Assembly (NCBI GenBank): GCA_000226015.1
Contig: JH153723.1
Coordinates: forward strand, 46,575-110,574
DNA length: 64,000 nt
DNA from: Mnemiopsis leidyi
Lineage: Eukaryota > Ctenophora > Tentaculata > Lobata > Bolinopsidae
Direction: 5' to 3'
The translations under genes were made by a program, and so were the position numbers. Position 1 is the stretch's first letter, and each line of letters opens with the position of its first letter. The notes below the pieces were generated by a model. The model saw nothing but the letters and a program-made list of their open reading frames with translations. It was not told the origin of the DNA and did not search any database. Below are positions 54,201 through 64,000 of the stretch, piece after piece.

Positions 54201-56191
54201 ACAAACACGGGGGTAAAGACATAGGTGGAGAAGGAGTGCAGCAGAGTCTACTGAAGATAATCGAGGGTACAAATGTTACTGTTACTGACAAGAGTAAAAA
54301 CAAAACTTATCAGGTAACGGCTATGAGTGAAGTTTTTAACTTTATGTCTAGATTAATTTGTTAGTACCGGTTATAAATTTGACACAAATATTTTTAAATG
54401 TTTGAACTCATTCAAGTTAATCATTTGGAACACAGTCGTTTGTAATGTAAAGTTACTATTGTAAATTATTCTCTCCCTCAGATTGACACGAGAAACATCC
54501 TGTTTCTTGCCTCTGGAGCCTTCATTGGTCTTGATCAGATCATTAAACGTAGAACAGCGTCTAAATCCCTGGGATTCGGTACTCCGATGTCAGAGGAACA
54601 TCACATCAAAGCAGCTTCTATTGAAGGTAACCCAAGTTGCTAGGTAATTATGTAGCTGGGTTGCTAGGTAACTAGGCACTTGGGTTGCTAGGTACCTGGG
54701 TTGCTAGGTAACTAGGTACCTGGGTTGCTAGGTAGCTATGTACCTGGGTTGCTAGGTAACTAGGCACCAGGGTTTCTAGGTACCTGGGTTGCTAGGTAAC
54801 TAGGTACCTGGGATGCTAGGTACATATAAGGTATCAGGGTTGCTAGGCAACTATGCACCTGGGTTGCTAAGTACCTGGGTTAATAGGTAACTAGGTACCT
54901 TGGTTGCTATGTATTAGGTACCTGGTTTGCTTCGTTTATAGGTACCTGGATTGCTAGGTATTAGGTTTCTTGGTTGCTAGGTAACTAGGTTCCTGGGTTG
55001 CTAGGTATTAGGTATCTGGGTTGCTAGGTTTTAGGTACCTGGGTTGCTAGGTAACTAGGTACCTGGATTGCTAGGTAACTAGGTGCCTGGGTTGCTAGTT
55101 TACTAGGTACCTGCGCCGCATTATCATTTACTAGTATCAACTTTACAGCTAGTTTTGTAACTTTAAACACCTTTTAACGTTTTTATTATTCTAACTTAAA
55201 AAGAAGAAATTTCAGAGAAGATCTTGGAAACAGAGAGCTTGTCAGAAACCAGGAAAGATAGGATAAAACAGATAAAAGATACGGAGGAAAAGAACACAAC
55301 TAAAGACAGACTTCTAGTTCAGGTTAGCGAGTAGGGTTGGGGAATTCTAGCGTTTAATATGATCACCAGAAAGTGAGGTCTTTGGAAATCAATTCAGCAG
55401 ATTGGTCCCAAATTTTCTTCCAATGTAGTATGTACACATACTCAAGCTCCTGATTGCAGGTTGAACCTAGAGATATACTGGACTACGGAGTGATTCCTGA
55501 GTTAGCCGGCAGAATTCCAGTCGTAGTTACTCTAGATAGCCTTACCCAGGTTAGAGCTTAAGAGCATCATCTCACATTGATGTACCTCAACCCTAAAGGC
55601 TAAATTTCTTCCGATTTCCACAACTTCTAAACTTTTGCTTCTCTAAAATTTCCTGCTACTGTACACCCTGCAAAAAGACACAACCTATAATTTAGTAGAA
55701 CTAGAACTGAACACTATCACAGGAAGACCTGATGATCATAGCTAACGACAAAGAACGGGGTGTTATATCCCAGCTGAAGGAACTATTATCTCTTAACGAC
55801 TGTGAACTTGAGTTTAGTGAGGACGCTCTCAGAGCCGTAGCTGAGCTGGCTTTCTGCAAGAAAACAGGTATTTTATTTAAAGATTTTCAAAAACACCCAC
55901 TATGAGTTGCGAAAATGGTATTTAGATTTGAGTTGGTATGCATAGTGGGTTTTTACAAGAAAAATCGTAAGGATATTGAGGATAAGTTTGTAGTCCAACA
56001 CGCCATTTAACCGATTCATAAATTCAGGAGCTCGAGCTCTAAAGTCGATAGTAGAGACGACTCTCCTTGACGCAATGTTCGAGATACCTGGGTCAGACAT
56101 ACAACATGTACTGATAACAAGCGATACCGTGCTGGAAGGAAAGGAGGCTGCTTACACTAGGAGAGAATCTGATATCACTGCAGAGTCTTAG
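51287..56191 (+). CDS. CLPX: Mitochondrial ClpX AAA+ unfoldase
   Basis: Thirteen exons: 51287-51384, 51522-51674, 51822-51949, 52158-52302, 52428-52582, 53130-53222, 53758-53849, 54176-54313, 54482-54626, 55216-55322, 55460-55549, 55723-55867 and 56028-56191. All phases close, giving 550 residues; the human protein has 633. It starts with an Arg-rich presequence, then a Cys4 zinc-binding domain (CPKC...CHKC). Walker A is GPTGSGKT at about residue 220, the GYVG pore loop lies at about 255, and Walker B ends IIVLDELDK. Sensor 2 is near [10 protein letters not shown]. With ClpP it forms the matrix protease; ClpX also activates ALAS in heme synthesis. Pore loop and Walker A are each split by an intron. 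The last codons are part of a tandem repeat. A strong CCTCCCCTAG acceptor lies 47 bases before the ATG. Confidence 0.95.
53398..53757. repeat. AACACTGTAACCATGGT minisatellite in a CLPX intron
   Basis: About 20 units of 16-18 bases with variants. The array ends at the acceptor of CLPX exon 7, whose last bases (AACACTGTAACATCAG) are themselves a repeat unit. Confidence 0.9.
54628..55112. repeat. GGTTGCTAGGTAACTAGGTACCTG minisatellite in a CLPX intron
   Basis: About 20 imperfect units of some 24 bases, often shortened to GGTACCTGGGTTGCTA. It starts right behind the donor of CLPX exon 9. Confidence 0.9.
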
Positions 56192-56440
56192 TTGTTGTTG
56201 TTGTGGACTGTGCCAGGAGAGAATCTGATATCACTGCTGTGTCTTAGTTGTCGTTGTCGTTGTCGTTGTTGTGGACTGTGCAGGAGAGAATCTGATATCA
56301 CTGATGAGTCTTAGTTGTTGTTGTTGTGAACTGTGCCGGGAGAGAATCTGATATCACTGCTGTGTCTTAGTTGTTGTTGTTGTGGACTGTGCCAGGAGAG
56401 AGTCTGATATCACTGCTGTGTCTTAGTTGTTGCTGTCCGA
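56163..56440. repeat. 56-bp tandem repeat spanning the CLPX stop codon
   Basis: Five units, beginning with GAGAATCTGATATCACTG at 56163, 56219, 56286, 56342 and 56398 (spacing 56, 67, 56 and 56; the last copy reads GAGAGTCTG). The first unit encodes the last nine or so residues of CLPX and its stop; the others are downstream copies of the same coding end. GTTGTTGTTG runs inside the unit vary in length. Confidence 0.93.
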
Positions 56441-57096
56441 AATGTTTTCAGTTGTGAGTTTGTTAAGTGTACCGGCCCCGAGTTTGTATCGTGAAGTTTA
56501 TTAGCCTATTAGCCTATTTCGTAACCATGGTATATAATTATATGGTATAGCAGTGTAATTTAGGTGGGATTTTCCCTTGTTTTCTTCTTATTCTGTTCAC
56601 AAAACTTTTACAAATCGTCTCTATAAAGCTGTTCTGTGCATGTTCAAGAATTTAAATTTTGAAGTTGACCCAGTTTTCAGTTAACACCAAATAGTTGAAA
56701 TGGTTTGAAAAACGGGAGGACACAAGGGTTTTAAATTATTCTGGTTGTTTTGTAATGATAAAATTGTTGTAAACCATTGACAGATTTTATAGGGAACTCA
56801 AGTCATTTGTTTACAAGCAAACTCCAAGTTTAAAGTATAAACGCTCTAAGTTATAAATATTCCAAAAATCGACCATAGTCTAAAATTTTACGTGTAACAT
56901 ACAATAAACAGACAAAACAGCTCACTAATTTCAAAGTATTTGTCAAAACTTACAACAAACGGTTTAATCTTTTAACTGAAATCATCTTCTAAAAACAAAT
57001 CAAGTGTCACAAAACAGCTAACATTACGTATCTAGTTTAGCAAGAGAATTCTATCCAAGTAGAAGCAGCACAAGTAAAGATGAGAGAAGTGTAAAC
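56441..57096. other. CLPX-ABCG interval
   Basis: AT-rich, no coding signal. It should hold the CLPX 3' end and the ABCG promoter. No convincing TATA box. Confidence 0.45.
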
Positions 57097-60000
57097 ATGA
57101 AGGTTGGAACAACTAATTCTGTAGAGTATGAGGTAAAACTTGTTGACTTAAACATTGGAGATATTTCATGTTTGTTGAACTGATTTAAAAGGTAACACCG
57201 AATTCAATTCCATGATATTTATAAACTGGTCTGTTTTCGTGATTTTTGTCACAGGTCACTTGCTTTGATTGATATGATTAAAATTAGATTTAACTTTTAT
57301 CAGTTGATCGAGTTTTGACTAGTCCAGTCCAAGCATATGAAACTCTCCACTTTTTTCTCCAATTTACCGACTAATTGAGACTATTTCTCGATCGAGATCA
57401 TAGAATTTTCATCTACCTCACCCTCTACCCCAGTTTTACGAGAAAGCGGGAGAAGATGACGGAGATGACTTTGCCCCGTATGTAGTTAACAGAAAGGCAG
57501 TTTCTGTAGAAGGTCTCCACTACTCTGTACCGCTATACCCTTCCTGGAAACTGGGACTTTCTCGGAACTGCGCTTCTAGAAACATCCTCAACAATGTGAC
57601 CTTACATGTTCCTGATGGCACTCTCATGGCTATCATGGGAAACTCTGGTAAGGAATTGAGTAAAGAATGTCGTTATATCTTCATGTGATACCTTATGTGA
57701 GAAGTGTGTTCGAAGTCGAAAATTATTATGTGCTCAATAAATGGGATTTGAGCAGCCCCAAACTCCTGCAAGATTGATCGTCATGTCATTATTCTGTGGT
57801 CCTAGCATAAACACAGATAACATTCTCATCCAGGTTCAGGAAAGACAAGTCTGCTAGATGTTTTAGCAAACAGAGCAGTAGCTGGTTCTAAAGTTAAAGG
57901 GGAGATAATGCTGAACGGAACAGAGTGCACTCCAGGCATGATGAAACACTCCTCTGGATATGTCCTGCAGGTTAGTGCGAGATTTGTATCTCTGTTCTAT
58001 CTTAATGTTCTTCTCGGTACGCCGTTATTTTTTTCAAGTTGTTATTTGTCAAACCGCGACAGCGGTTATTGCTTAATCTGAATTCTCTGTTCCCGTTCCT
58101 CTGAAGCTATGTGATACAACACCAACCTCCACCTCAAAATATACTCCCCTCCCCCCAAACATCCTCCTCATCAAACATGTGTCTCTCCGGTTCCTCCTCC
58201 ACTACATTCATCTCCGGCGGTATCTGCAAGTCCAGACTGCTGCTTCCCAGCGTGTTCAGCTTGTTAACCGACATAGAGAGACGTTTAGCTACACTCAGTG
58301 TGGCTCCCTTACAACCTTCGTCTTTTATATTGTTCTTGTGACAACAGTTCCATTTAGACCCCAAGTATACGCCCCTGTGGAACACCGTATACAGTCTCGT
58401 GTGTTGTCCTTTGTCTACTGATTTCTCTACCATCCGCCCAATCGTTTCTAACCACTGATTTATGTTATAGTCCGCTGAGAGGTATAAAAATGACAATACA
58501 GATTTATCTGTAGAAGTTCCTCTCAAACTGTTTATTCTGAAAGGCTTCCCGTTTTTCATTCCTTGCTCGAATACAACCTGCATGACATTGTTCCTGTCTA
58601 CCAGATCCTTCTCTACCCTCTCACAAACAACAATGTTCCTCACTGACACCATCATCTTCATCTTCTTACCGTCCGCTGAGTAGATCTGTATACTGGAGGC
58701 GAACAGCTTGCACCACCTCTCTTTAAACCGGAGTGTGTCTCTACACTTCTTGTAGAGGGTTCCAGTTAGTATTGGGGTTTCTAGAGTTCCCATTGTTATA
58801 TCACCTTGTTGTTTTGTTTGAAATCATGTTGTCGCTGAATGAGATTAACAGATGAACAGACAAATGTTGTAGCTACTAGAAATAAACAGACAATATATCA
58901 ATTGTTATAGCTACTAGAAATGAACAGATAATAGTTGAAAATTGAAAAAATTGAAAATTGAAAACTAAAATTGGTCAATACATGACAATATCATTTGGTC
59001 CAGATCGATTCATATTGTTATTTTGGTTAAGTGATACTTATTTTCAATCAAATTGCTATTTCTTATATAAACTCGTTCACTAAATTTTGGGTAAAATCCA
59101 GACCAAGTTAGCAAAAACTGTGGTCCGCAGTAGCTTCAAATGTTGTAGCTACTAGAAATAAACAGAAGTATAACAAACAAAATTTAACAAGCTAGAAGTA
59201 CAGCTTAGACTCTAGATGCATGAATGTGAAAAAGATATCGCACGAAAAATAGCGTGTACTGTTTTAAAAAAAGAACAAACTACTAGAAAATGTACGAAGC
59301 AATACAACCGAGAAAATATGTCAAGTTTCCCGTAAACCGATTTTAGGAGGAATCTTTAAAATATGCTACAAATGACAAATCAAATTCCTACTAGCTATTA
59401 AGTGTAAAGATCACAATGTTCGCAGCACTTATCGCTGATACAAATTTTGCCAAGGTAACTCAATTTTACACACACATACCATCTCATTTGCACAGAATGA
59501 AAACACGCAGGTTGGTATGACCTTAGTGTATGGACTAGATCCAACTTAGTCGCAGTAACAAGATAAACATAGCCTGAACAAAGCTCATTGCACGACTTGC
59601 AGTTACTGTTCAATGATCGTTCAGCTGTAAATTTGGACATTGACGTCACTGGTCAGCAATATGCACACTAAGTTTTTTGAGTTGTTAGATTTGGTGGTGC
59701 ATGTGAAGCACATAACTAAACAGTGACCATGGTAACCACTGACCATGAAATCCTCGCCAAAAAAACAAATAAATAACATTACTTGTCTGAGGTCTGGATC
59801 TAACATTTTATCACGATAAGCAAATGTATCGACCTTTGTTTGTATGGCTCAAAAACGATGCTTTCGAGGACATTCTAACTCAAAAATCGACATGACAAAA
59901 TGCAAACTCAGGTTAAAGCCAACAACGGACGTACATGCCAAGTACAAATCTAATTTAAGAAAATAAAGGAAATTAATTTATTAAACTTTCCGGCTGCCCA

Positions 60001-63000
60001 TTAATGACATAGTCCGTTGATCACTCACAAAAGTGACAGTCACCACATGGTTACTAGCAACCATGGTAACATGTAGCAATGTTACGCATCGTTACTAGTA
60101 ACCATAGTAACATGTAACAAAGTCACACATGGTTTCATCGTAACTGTAACCACATGGTTTTATCGTAAATCAGAAACAGCAGTCTTTCAAAAACACGACT
60201 AAATTTGGCTATAAAATCAGACGGAAAATTATCAAACTCGGCACTAAATCAGGATTGACGGTGCGAATACACAGTGTTAGATGACAGACGTTAACGTCAT
60301 GTTAGTAAGGCGTGGAAGCGTGAGAGTAGTCGGTAGTTGGTGAACTAGGAGACGGCGTGTCATGTTACACTTTCTACCAACAAAACTAGTACCGGACACA
60401 CTACCTGACACGTTCTATATGTGTGGAACTGTTGTGTAACCTCTCAGCTGGTGCTGGTGTTGCACTGTCTCTATCAGACACTGTTAAAGTGCCGCTGGTA
60501 AATTGCTGGATACTAGTACTTATGGATCGTAAGATAAGGAATCGAAACCTGGTTTTACAATTTACAAGAGTTATACCGATTTCTCTATCTAAGTTGAAAG
60601 TTTAAGCCTTGCTGCGCCTAGTTTCAAGAAACCATCACCAAGTGTCCGACGTGAAATATTTCTCATAATGTAGCATAAATTCTCTAATGATAACGGTAAT
60701 GAAGTGCATGTTATGGAAATGTAACGCAGAGGAATGGAATTGTTACCGTTCTTCCCAGAAAAAGTGACGTCTTTTCCATCATGGCAATATTTCATCATTT
60801 CTTTAGGTAAAGTTTTAATACTGTAATGAAAATAGCAATGAAATGCATGCTAAGTGTTTTTCCTTCAAATGTGAATGAAGAAAATTGATAATGAAGTAAT
60901 GATAAGGTAGAATGATGCTTGTAGCGGGAGAACATAGATAGACAAGGGAAAGTTTCATTCTCTCTACTCGACTTTATAGCTCAGGGTATGATGGTTTAAT
61001 ATTTTAAACTCACAATGATGTTAATAAGATTACAACAAAATCTCATTCGTAAAGTTTAAGTACAAAAAGTACATGTGGTAAATCTAATATGCGGAAGTTT
61101 TCACATGGATAAACACCTTTAGCTCGCAGAACAATTCAAGTACTGACGATGTCCTGCTAAAGTTGACGCTCGAATAATCCGAAAACTTGGTGAAATCAAC
61201 AATTTCCAAATAAGGTTTTTAAATTCATCTGACGTTGTTGTGAAAACTGGACAATGAGTAGCCATGATCAAAAAGTAAAACGACTCCTGCTTTTCCTGCT
61301 CAAACCCTCCAACATTTTGAGTTTTTCCACTCGTGACAATAATACAAACAGAACTGTGTGGTGTTTTGGAGTATATTGGCATACAGCGTTATTTATTGTA
61401 AGATGGTCTGTTTAGGGTGTAAGAATAGAAGGGGAGAAACAGAGGAAATAGAATTGAAAGTATTTTGTGAAAAAAGAGCAATTCGGGTTCCTGTGCATAT
61501 TGCATCATGTGTTGAATTTTATGAGTATTCCTTTTTCCTAGCCTCTGCAGAAGGGTTGGTTTAATTAGTCCCATGTTCATTGGGACAAGCTGACTCCGCA
61601 ATAAGGTAACATTCACTGTAGGGGGTCCATGCCCTGTCAATCGCTCCTCCTACGTTTTAGAGTCGTGCTGGCAAGAATACAGTTCAAATTCACTGTTAGA
61701 TTGGCGCTACATTAACTTCATCAATAAGAAGTTTTATGTTGTTTAGTTACAGTTTTGTGTCACGTAATCTATATTATTACCGTGTTGTATAAGACTGGAA
61801 GTGGTATACAGATTTTTTCAAAAGAGCAGCAGATTCTATGAACTCCTCTCTCCGCAGCACGACAGGATGTTACCGAACCTGACAGTTTGGGAAACTCTGA
61901 TGTTCGTATCGCACTTTACTCTGAACGAGAAGGAGTCTTCTAAAGAGGAGCGGGTAAATCACACACTCTTCAAACTCTTCATAACGATATATTTTATATT
62001 TCAAACTCGTGTTGTCGTTATGTTGTTGCACGGAGCGTTTCATAAACAATACGCGGATTTTGATCCAGAAATTAAATCATTTTTGCGCTGTAAGTTTAGT
62101 TCAGATTTCGCCGCTACAATTAACTTCCCCCGACTATACAGGTACAGACAATTATAGACAAACTGGGACTGTCCCACGTGACCGATACACTTTACAGATA
62201 CAGACAGTTATAGACAAACTGGGACTGTCTCACGTGACCGATACACTTTACAGGTACAGACAGTTATAGACAAACTGGGACTGTCCCACGTGACCGATAC
62301 ACGTGTAGGAAACGAGCACACACGTGGTCTGAGTGGCGGGGAGAGGAGGAGAGTTTCTATCGGAGTGCAGCTTGTCAACGCTCCAAGTACGTATATCGTT
62401 GTAGTGTAATATCATTTTACTGTGTCGTTTCTGTCCCTTTCGTATCTGTACCTTCAATCTTGCTTTATTTCTGTACCTGCAACCTATCGACCCTTTTCTA
62501 CGGTTTTGATTTTCCCATGCGTATTTTGTAGTACTACAATTCATCGCGAATTATACGTTCGATCACGGATAAATGTAATATTTGTAATTTCAAGGTTTCT
62601 ACCTGCTATTTTATCCACTACGGTTAAGACCAATGTCGCAGGTGCTAGGAAGCTATGTCTCAATAAACTCGATTTTTATTTTACACGTTTCAGTCGTGAA
62701 TTTAAACAATAGGCCCTGTCTTGTTCATTTTAAAATAAAAGTCGGCACCATATAAACATATGAAATTTTCAGAGAATAGCACTAACGTTACGGTGAAAAT
62801 TTTCCAGCCAGATGCAGAAAACTAGTTTAGTCTATTCAAACAACTTGATCTAATAAAGAATCTTTTGTCTTCCACACTCCATCTAGCTCCTGATCTACAA
62901 CTCCAGTACTATATAAAGCTGGGTAACAAAGTACCCAACTATCCACGATCAAGATGAAGTTCCTGATAACACTCTCACTCCTCCTAGTTGCAGCCCTCTC

Positions 63001-63912
63001 TGTGGAGGTGGAGCAGGCTCCCGCCTCCTCCACCATCCGCCGCCTCCTCTCCCGGGCTACTCTCTACAACAAACAAGGAAGAAGAGTAACCCTGGACGAT
63101 CTGAGAGGAAAGTACATCGGTATCTACTTCTCAGGACACTGGTGCTCCCCCTGCAGGAAGATGACTCCCGTCCTCTCTCAGGTCTGGCAGAGAGAAAGCA
63201 GCAGGTTCGAAGTGATCTGGGTAACTCAGGACCACTCCGAGGGTGACGCTAACGACTACTACAACAAATCCATGCCCTGGCTGAGGATGCCGTTCAATGA
63301 AGCTAGATCTATTGGTAGGGAGCTGTTCAGTGCTGTGAGACAGAGATACATCCCTACCCTGACCATGCTGGATCCCAGCTTTAACGTTATCAACTACAAC
63401 GCTAGGAGCCAGATCGAGAGAGATAGCTCTGGAAGGGGATTCCCATGGAGAGGATAGATTCTCTAACGAGAGGAAGAAAACTATTTAAATCTGTTTTGTT
63501 ATGTGATATTTACATTTCTGAATGTCTGTAAAGTGTTTTTAATGGCTTCATTGCTTTCGTTCATGCCTGAACTGTAAACAGAAACAGAATATCAGCAACA
63601 GAATTATCACTTTCACTTAGGAGCCGTAAAATTGTTTTATGAAATTAAGCTTCCAAAAGCTTTCGTGATAAAAACATAAAACAAAGAAAACAAAATCTTT
63701 CCAAAATGTGTCACAACTTTAACGAAACAACGTCATAACACAAACTATTAAGAGATTTCCCACGTTCAGACTACACTTCCACAACGCTTGCAGGTGTCCT
63801 GCTGCTGGACGAGCCGACTACAGGACTTGACTCTTTTGCTGCTCACAACCTGGTGTTACTGCTAAAACGTATAGCTGGGTTTGGAGTTACCATCCTGCTC
63901 ACCATTCACCAG
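57097..63912 (+). CDS. ABCG-family half-transporter, ATPase part (continues beyond window)
   Basis: Exons 57097-57132, 57434-57647, 57834-57970, 61858-61953, 62254-62386 and 63794-63912 join in phase to 245 residues; the membrane half lies beyond the window. It has Walker A GNSGSGKTSLLDVLANR, a Q-loop at YVLQ, NLTVWETLMF, the signature GLSGGERRRVSIG, Walker B VLLLDEPTTGLD and the H-loop LTIHQ. The order and motifs fit ABCG5/ABCG8-type sterol exporters, but the subfamily cannot be fixed without the membrane part. Introns 3 (3.9 kb) and 5 (1.4 kb) each house another gene. The 5' edge of exon 5 and the 3' edge of exon 6 are tandemly triplicated. Only the third copy of the exon 5 acceptor keeps the frame. 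Confidence 0.9.
58134..58793 (-). CDS. PH domain plus BTK-type zinc motif protein, nested in the ABCG gene
   Basis: Single exon, 219 residues, minus strand, inside ABCG intron 3. Residues about 9-122 form a PH domain (LTGTLYKKCRDTLRFKERWC at its start, QWLETIGRMV in the C-terminal helix with its conserved Trp). A BTK motif follows, with zinc ligands His139, Cys150, Cys151 and Cys161 (FHRGVYLGSKWNCC...GC). PH-BTK pairs occur in Tec kinases and in the RASA2/RASA3 and RASAL GAPs, where they bind phosphoinositides. Here no kinase, SH3, C2 or GAP domain follows; a short acidic tail ends the protein. It could be a stand-alone phosphoinositide adaptor or a retrocopied fragment. The intact frame argues that it is used. 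Confidence 0.85.
   Translation of the reverse strand: MGTLETPILTGTLYKKCRDTLRFKERWCKLFASSIQIYSADGKKMKMMVSVRNIVVCERVEKDLVDRNNVMQVVFEQGMKNGKPFRINSLRGTSTDKSVLSFLYLSADYNINQWLETIGRMVEKSVDKGQHTRLYTVFHRGVYLGSKWNCCHKNNIKDEGCKGATLSVAKRLSMSVNKLNTLGSSSLDLQIPPEMNVVEEEPERHMFDEEDVWGEGSIF
58794..61857. other. Remainder of ABCG intron 3
   Basis: No further gene seen. TTGTAGCTACTAGAAATAAACAGA-like units recur at about 58865-58930 and 59145. GTAACCATGG-type units at about 60040-60160 resemble the CLPX intron minisatellite. Confidence 0.45.
62138..62300. repeat. 56-bp triplication over the ABCG exon 5 acceptor
   Basis: Three copies with exon-start positions at 62142, 62198 and 62254, each with an ACAG acceptor followed by the first 40-odd coding bases. 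The first two run into a stop if used with the exon 4 phase. The third reads through. Confidence 0.93.
62911..62917 (+). promoter_or_regulatory. TATA box of the thioredoxin-like gene
   Basis: ATATAAA lies 37-43 bases before the ATG at 62954, so the 5' UTR would be only about 10-15 bases. It is the only clear TATA box found next to a gene here. Confidence 0.6.
62954..63457 (+). CDS. Secreted thioredoxin-fold (nucleoredoxin/tryparedoxin-like) protein, nested in the ABCG gene
   Basis: Single exon, 167 residues, inside ABCG intron 5, on the same strand as the host gene. Signal peptide MKFLITLSLLLVAALS, then a thioredoxin fold with LRGKYIGIYFSGHWCSPCRK (active-site Cys64 and Cys67) and a cis-proline segment RYIPTLTMLD. 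The WCSPC centre and the GIYFSGHWC context fit the nucleoredoxin/tryparedoxin branch rather than classical thioredoxin (WCGPC). It lacks a KDEL tail, so it is probably secreted or lysosomal. Codons are strongly C/G-ended. Together with the TATA box this suggests high, regulated expression, for example in a secretory or venom-like cell type; that last point is inference. Confidence 0.88.
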   Translation: MKFLITLSLLLVAALSVEVEQAPASSTIRRLLSRATLYNKQGRRVTLDDLRGKYIGIYFSGHWCSPCRKMTPVLSQVWQRESSRFEVIWVTQDHSEGDANDYYNKSMPWLRMPFNEARSIGRELFSAVRQRYIPTLTMLDPSFNVINYNARSQIERDSSGRGFPWRG

Positions 63913-64000
63913 GTAGAGTATAGCTGGGTTTGGAGTTACCATCCTGCTCACCATTCACCAGGTAGAGTATAGCTGGGTTTGGAGTTACCATCCTGCTCAC
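63870..64000. repeat. 49-bp tandem repeat over the ABCG exon 6 donor
   Basis: ATAGCTGGGTTTGGAGTTAC begins at 63871, 63920 and 63969. Each unit holds the last 40-odd coding bases of exon 6 and its CAG-GTAGAG donor. The array runs off the right edge of the window. Confidence 0.93.

Noticed and set aside
61801-62269. ORFs of 86-118 codons around the ABCG exons 4 and 5
   Set aside because: They are intron read-through and the duplicated exon starts, which stop out of frame.
1-64000. tRNA and rRNA genes
   Set aside because: No convincing tRNA cloverleaf with A and B boxes, nor rRNA-like stretch, was found by eye. A tRNAscan-SE and Infernal run would be decisive.

Overview
This looks like a compact invertebrate animal genome. 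The genes are metazoan in type (RBM45, RAD21, SMNDC1, TDRD3, a collagen-glucosidase homologue, Tudor and RRM-Tudor proteins), they are split by short GT-AG introns, and the spaces between them hold several kinds of small inverted-repeat transposon and a few broken retroelements. The clade cannot be fixed from the sequence alone. Many start codons sit only 2-10 bases after a polypyrimidine-AG acceptor. That would fit a lineage with spliced-leader trans-splicing, which is known in hydrozoans, ctenophores, tunicates and flatworms.

Layout. 1-2793: fold-back repeats, then nothing recognisable. 2794-12368: four genes on the + strand at short spacing: RBM45 (10 exons, 4 RRMs), ANKZF1 (ribosome quality control), a DUF6940-like membrane-anchored protein, and RAD21 (cohesin kleisin). 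13535-14874: the 3' part of a Tudor gene on the - strand. 14875-17736: no gene, but a CACGTG inverted repeat. 17737-19640: a cupin (DUF985) gene and a convergent alpha/beta hydrolase gene. 20117-25693: an RRM-plus-Tudor gene on the - strand, with a repeat in its coding sequence that carries TGACGTCA in every unit and a transposon in one intron. 25731-32706: a transposon graveyard holding three MITE-like elements, two LINE fragments and a Penelope-like fragment. 33911-42173: four intron-poor genes with A/T-rich codons: an ankyrin protein, a GH65 collagen glucosidase that needs a change of frame, a POLG2-like protein and a 16-finger zinc-finger protein. 42976-43157: an orphan homeodomain-like exon. 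43861-56191: SMNDC1, CUTA, a TDRD3-like gene and CLPX, all on the + strand. 57097 to the end: an ABCG half-transporter that runs off the right edge, with two genes nested in its introns (a PH-BTK protein on the - strand and a secreted thioredoxin-like protein on the + strand).

How the genes relate. RNA handling recurs: RBM45, two Tudor proteins, SMNDC1 (Tudor, splicing) and TDRD3 (OB fold). Mitochondrial upkeep also recurs (ANKZF1, CLPX, POLG2-like). Nothing shows that these form one pathway. Two features cut across genes: acceptor-like sites placed directly before start codons, and tandem duplications (49-56 bp) that sit exactly on exon edges in CLPX and twice in the ABCG gene. Exon maps were worked out by hand from splice signals and reading phase. 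They close perfectly for RBM45, RAD21, SMNDC1, CUTA and CLPX, and for the six ABCG exons inside the window.
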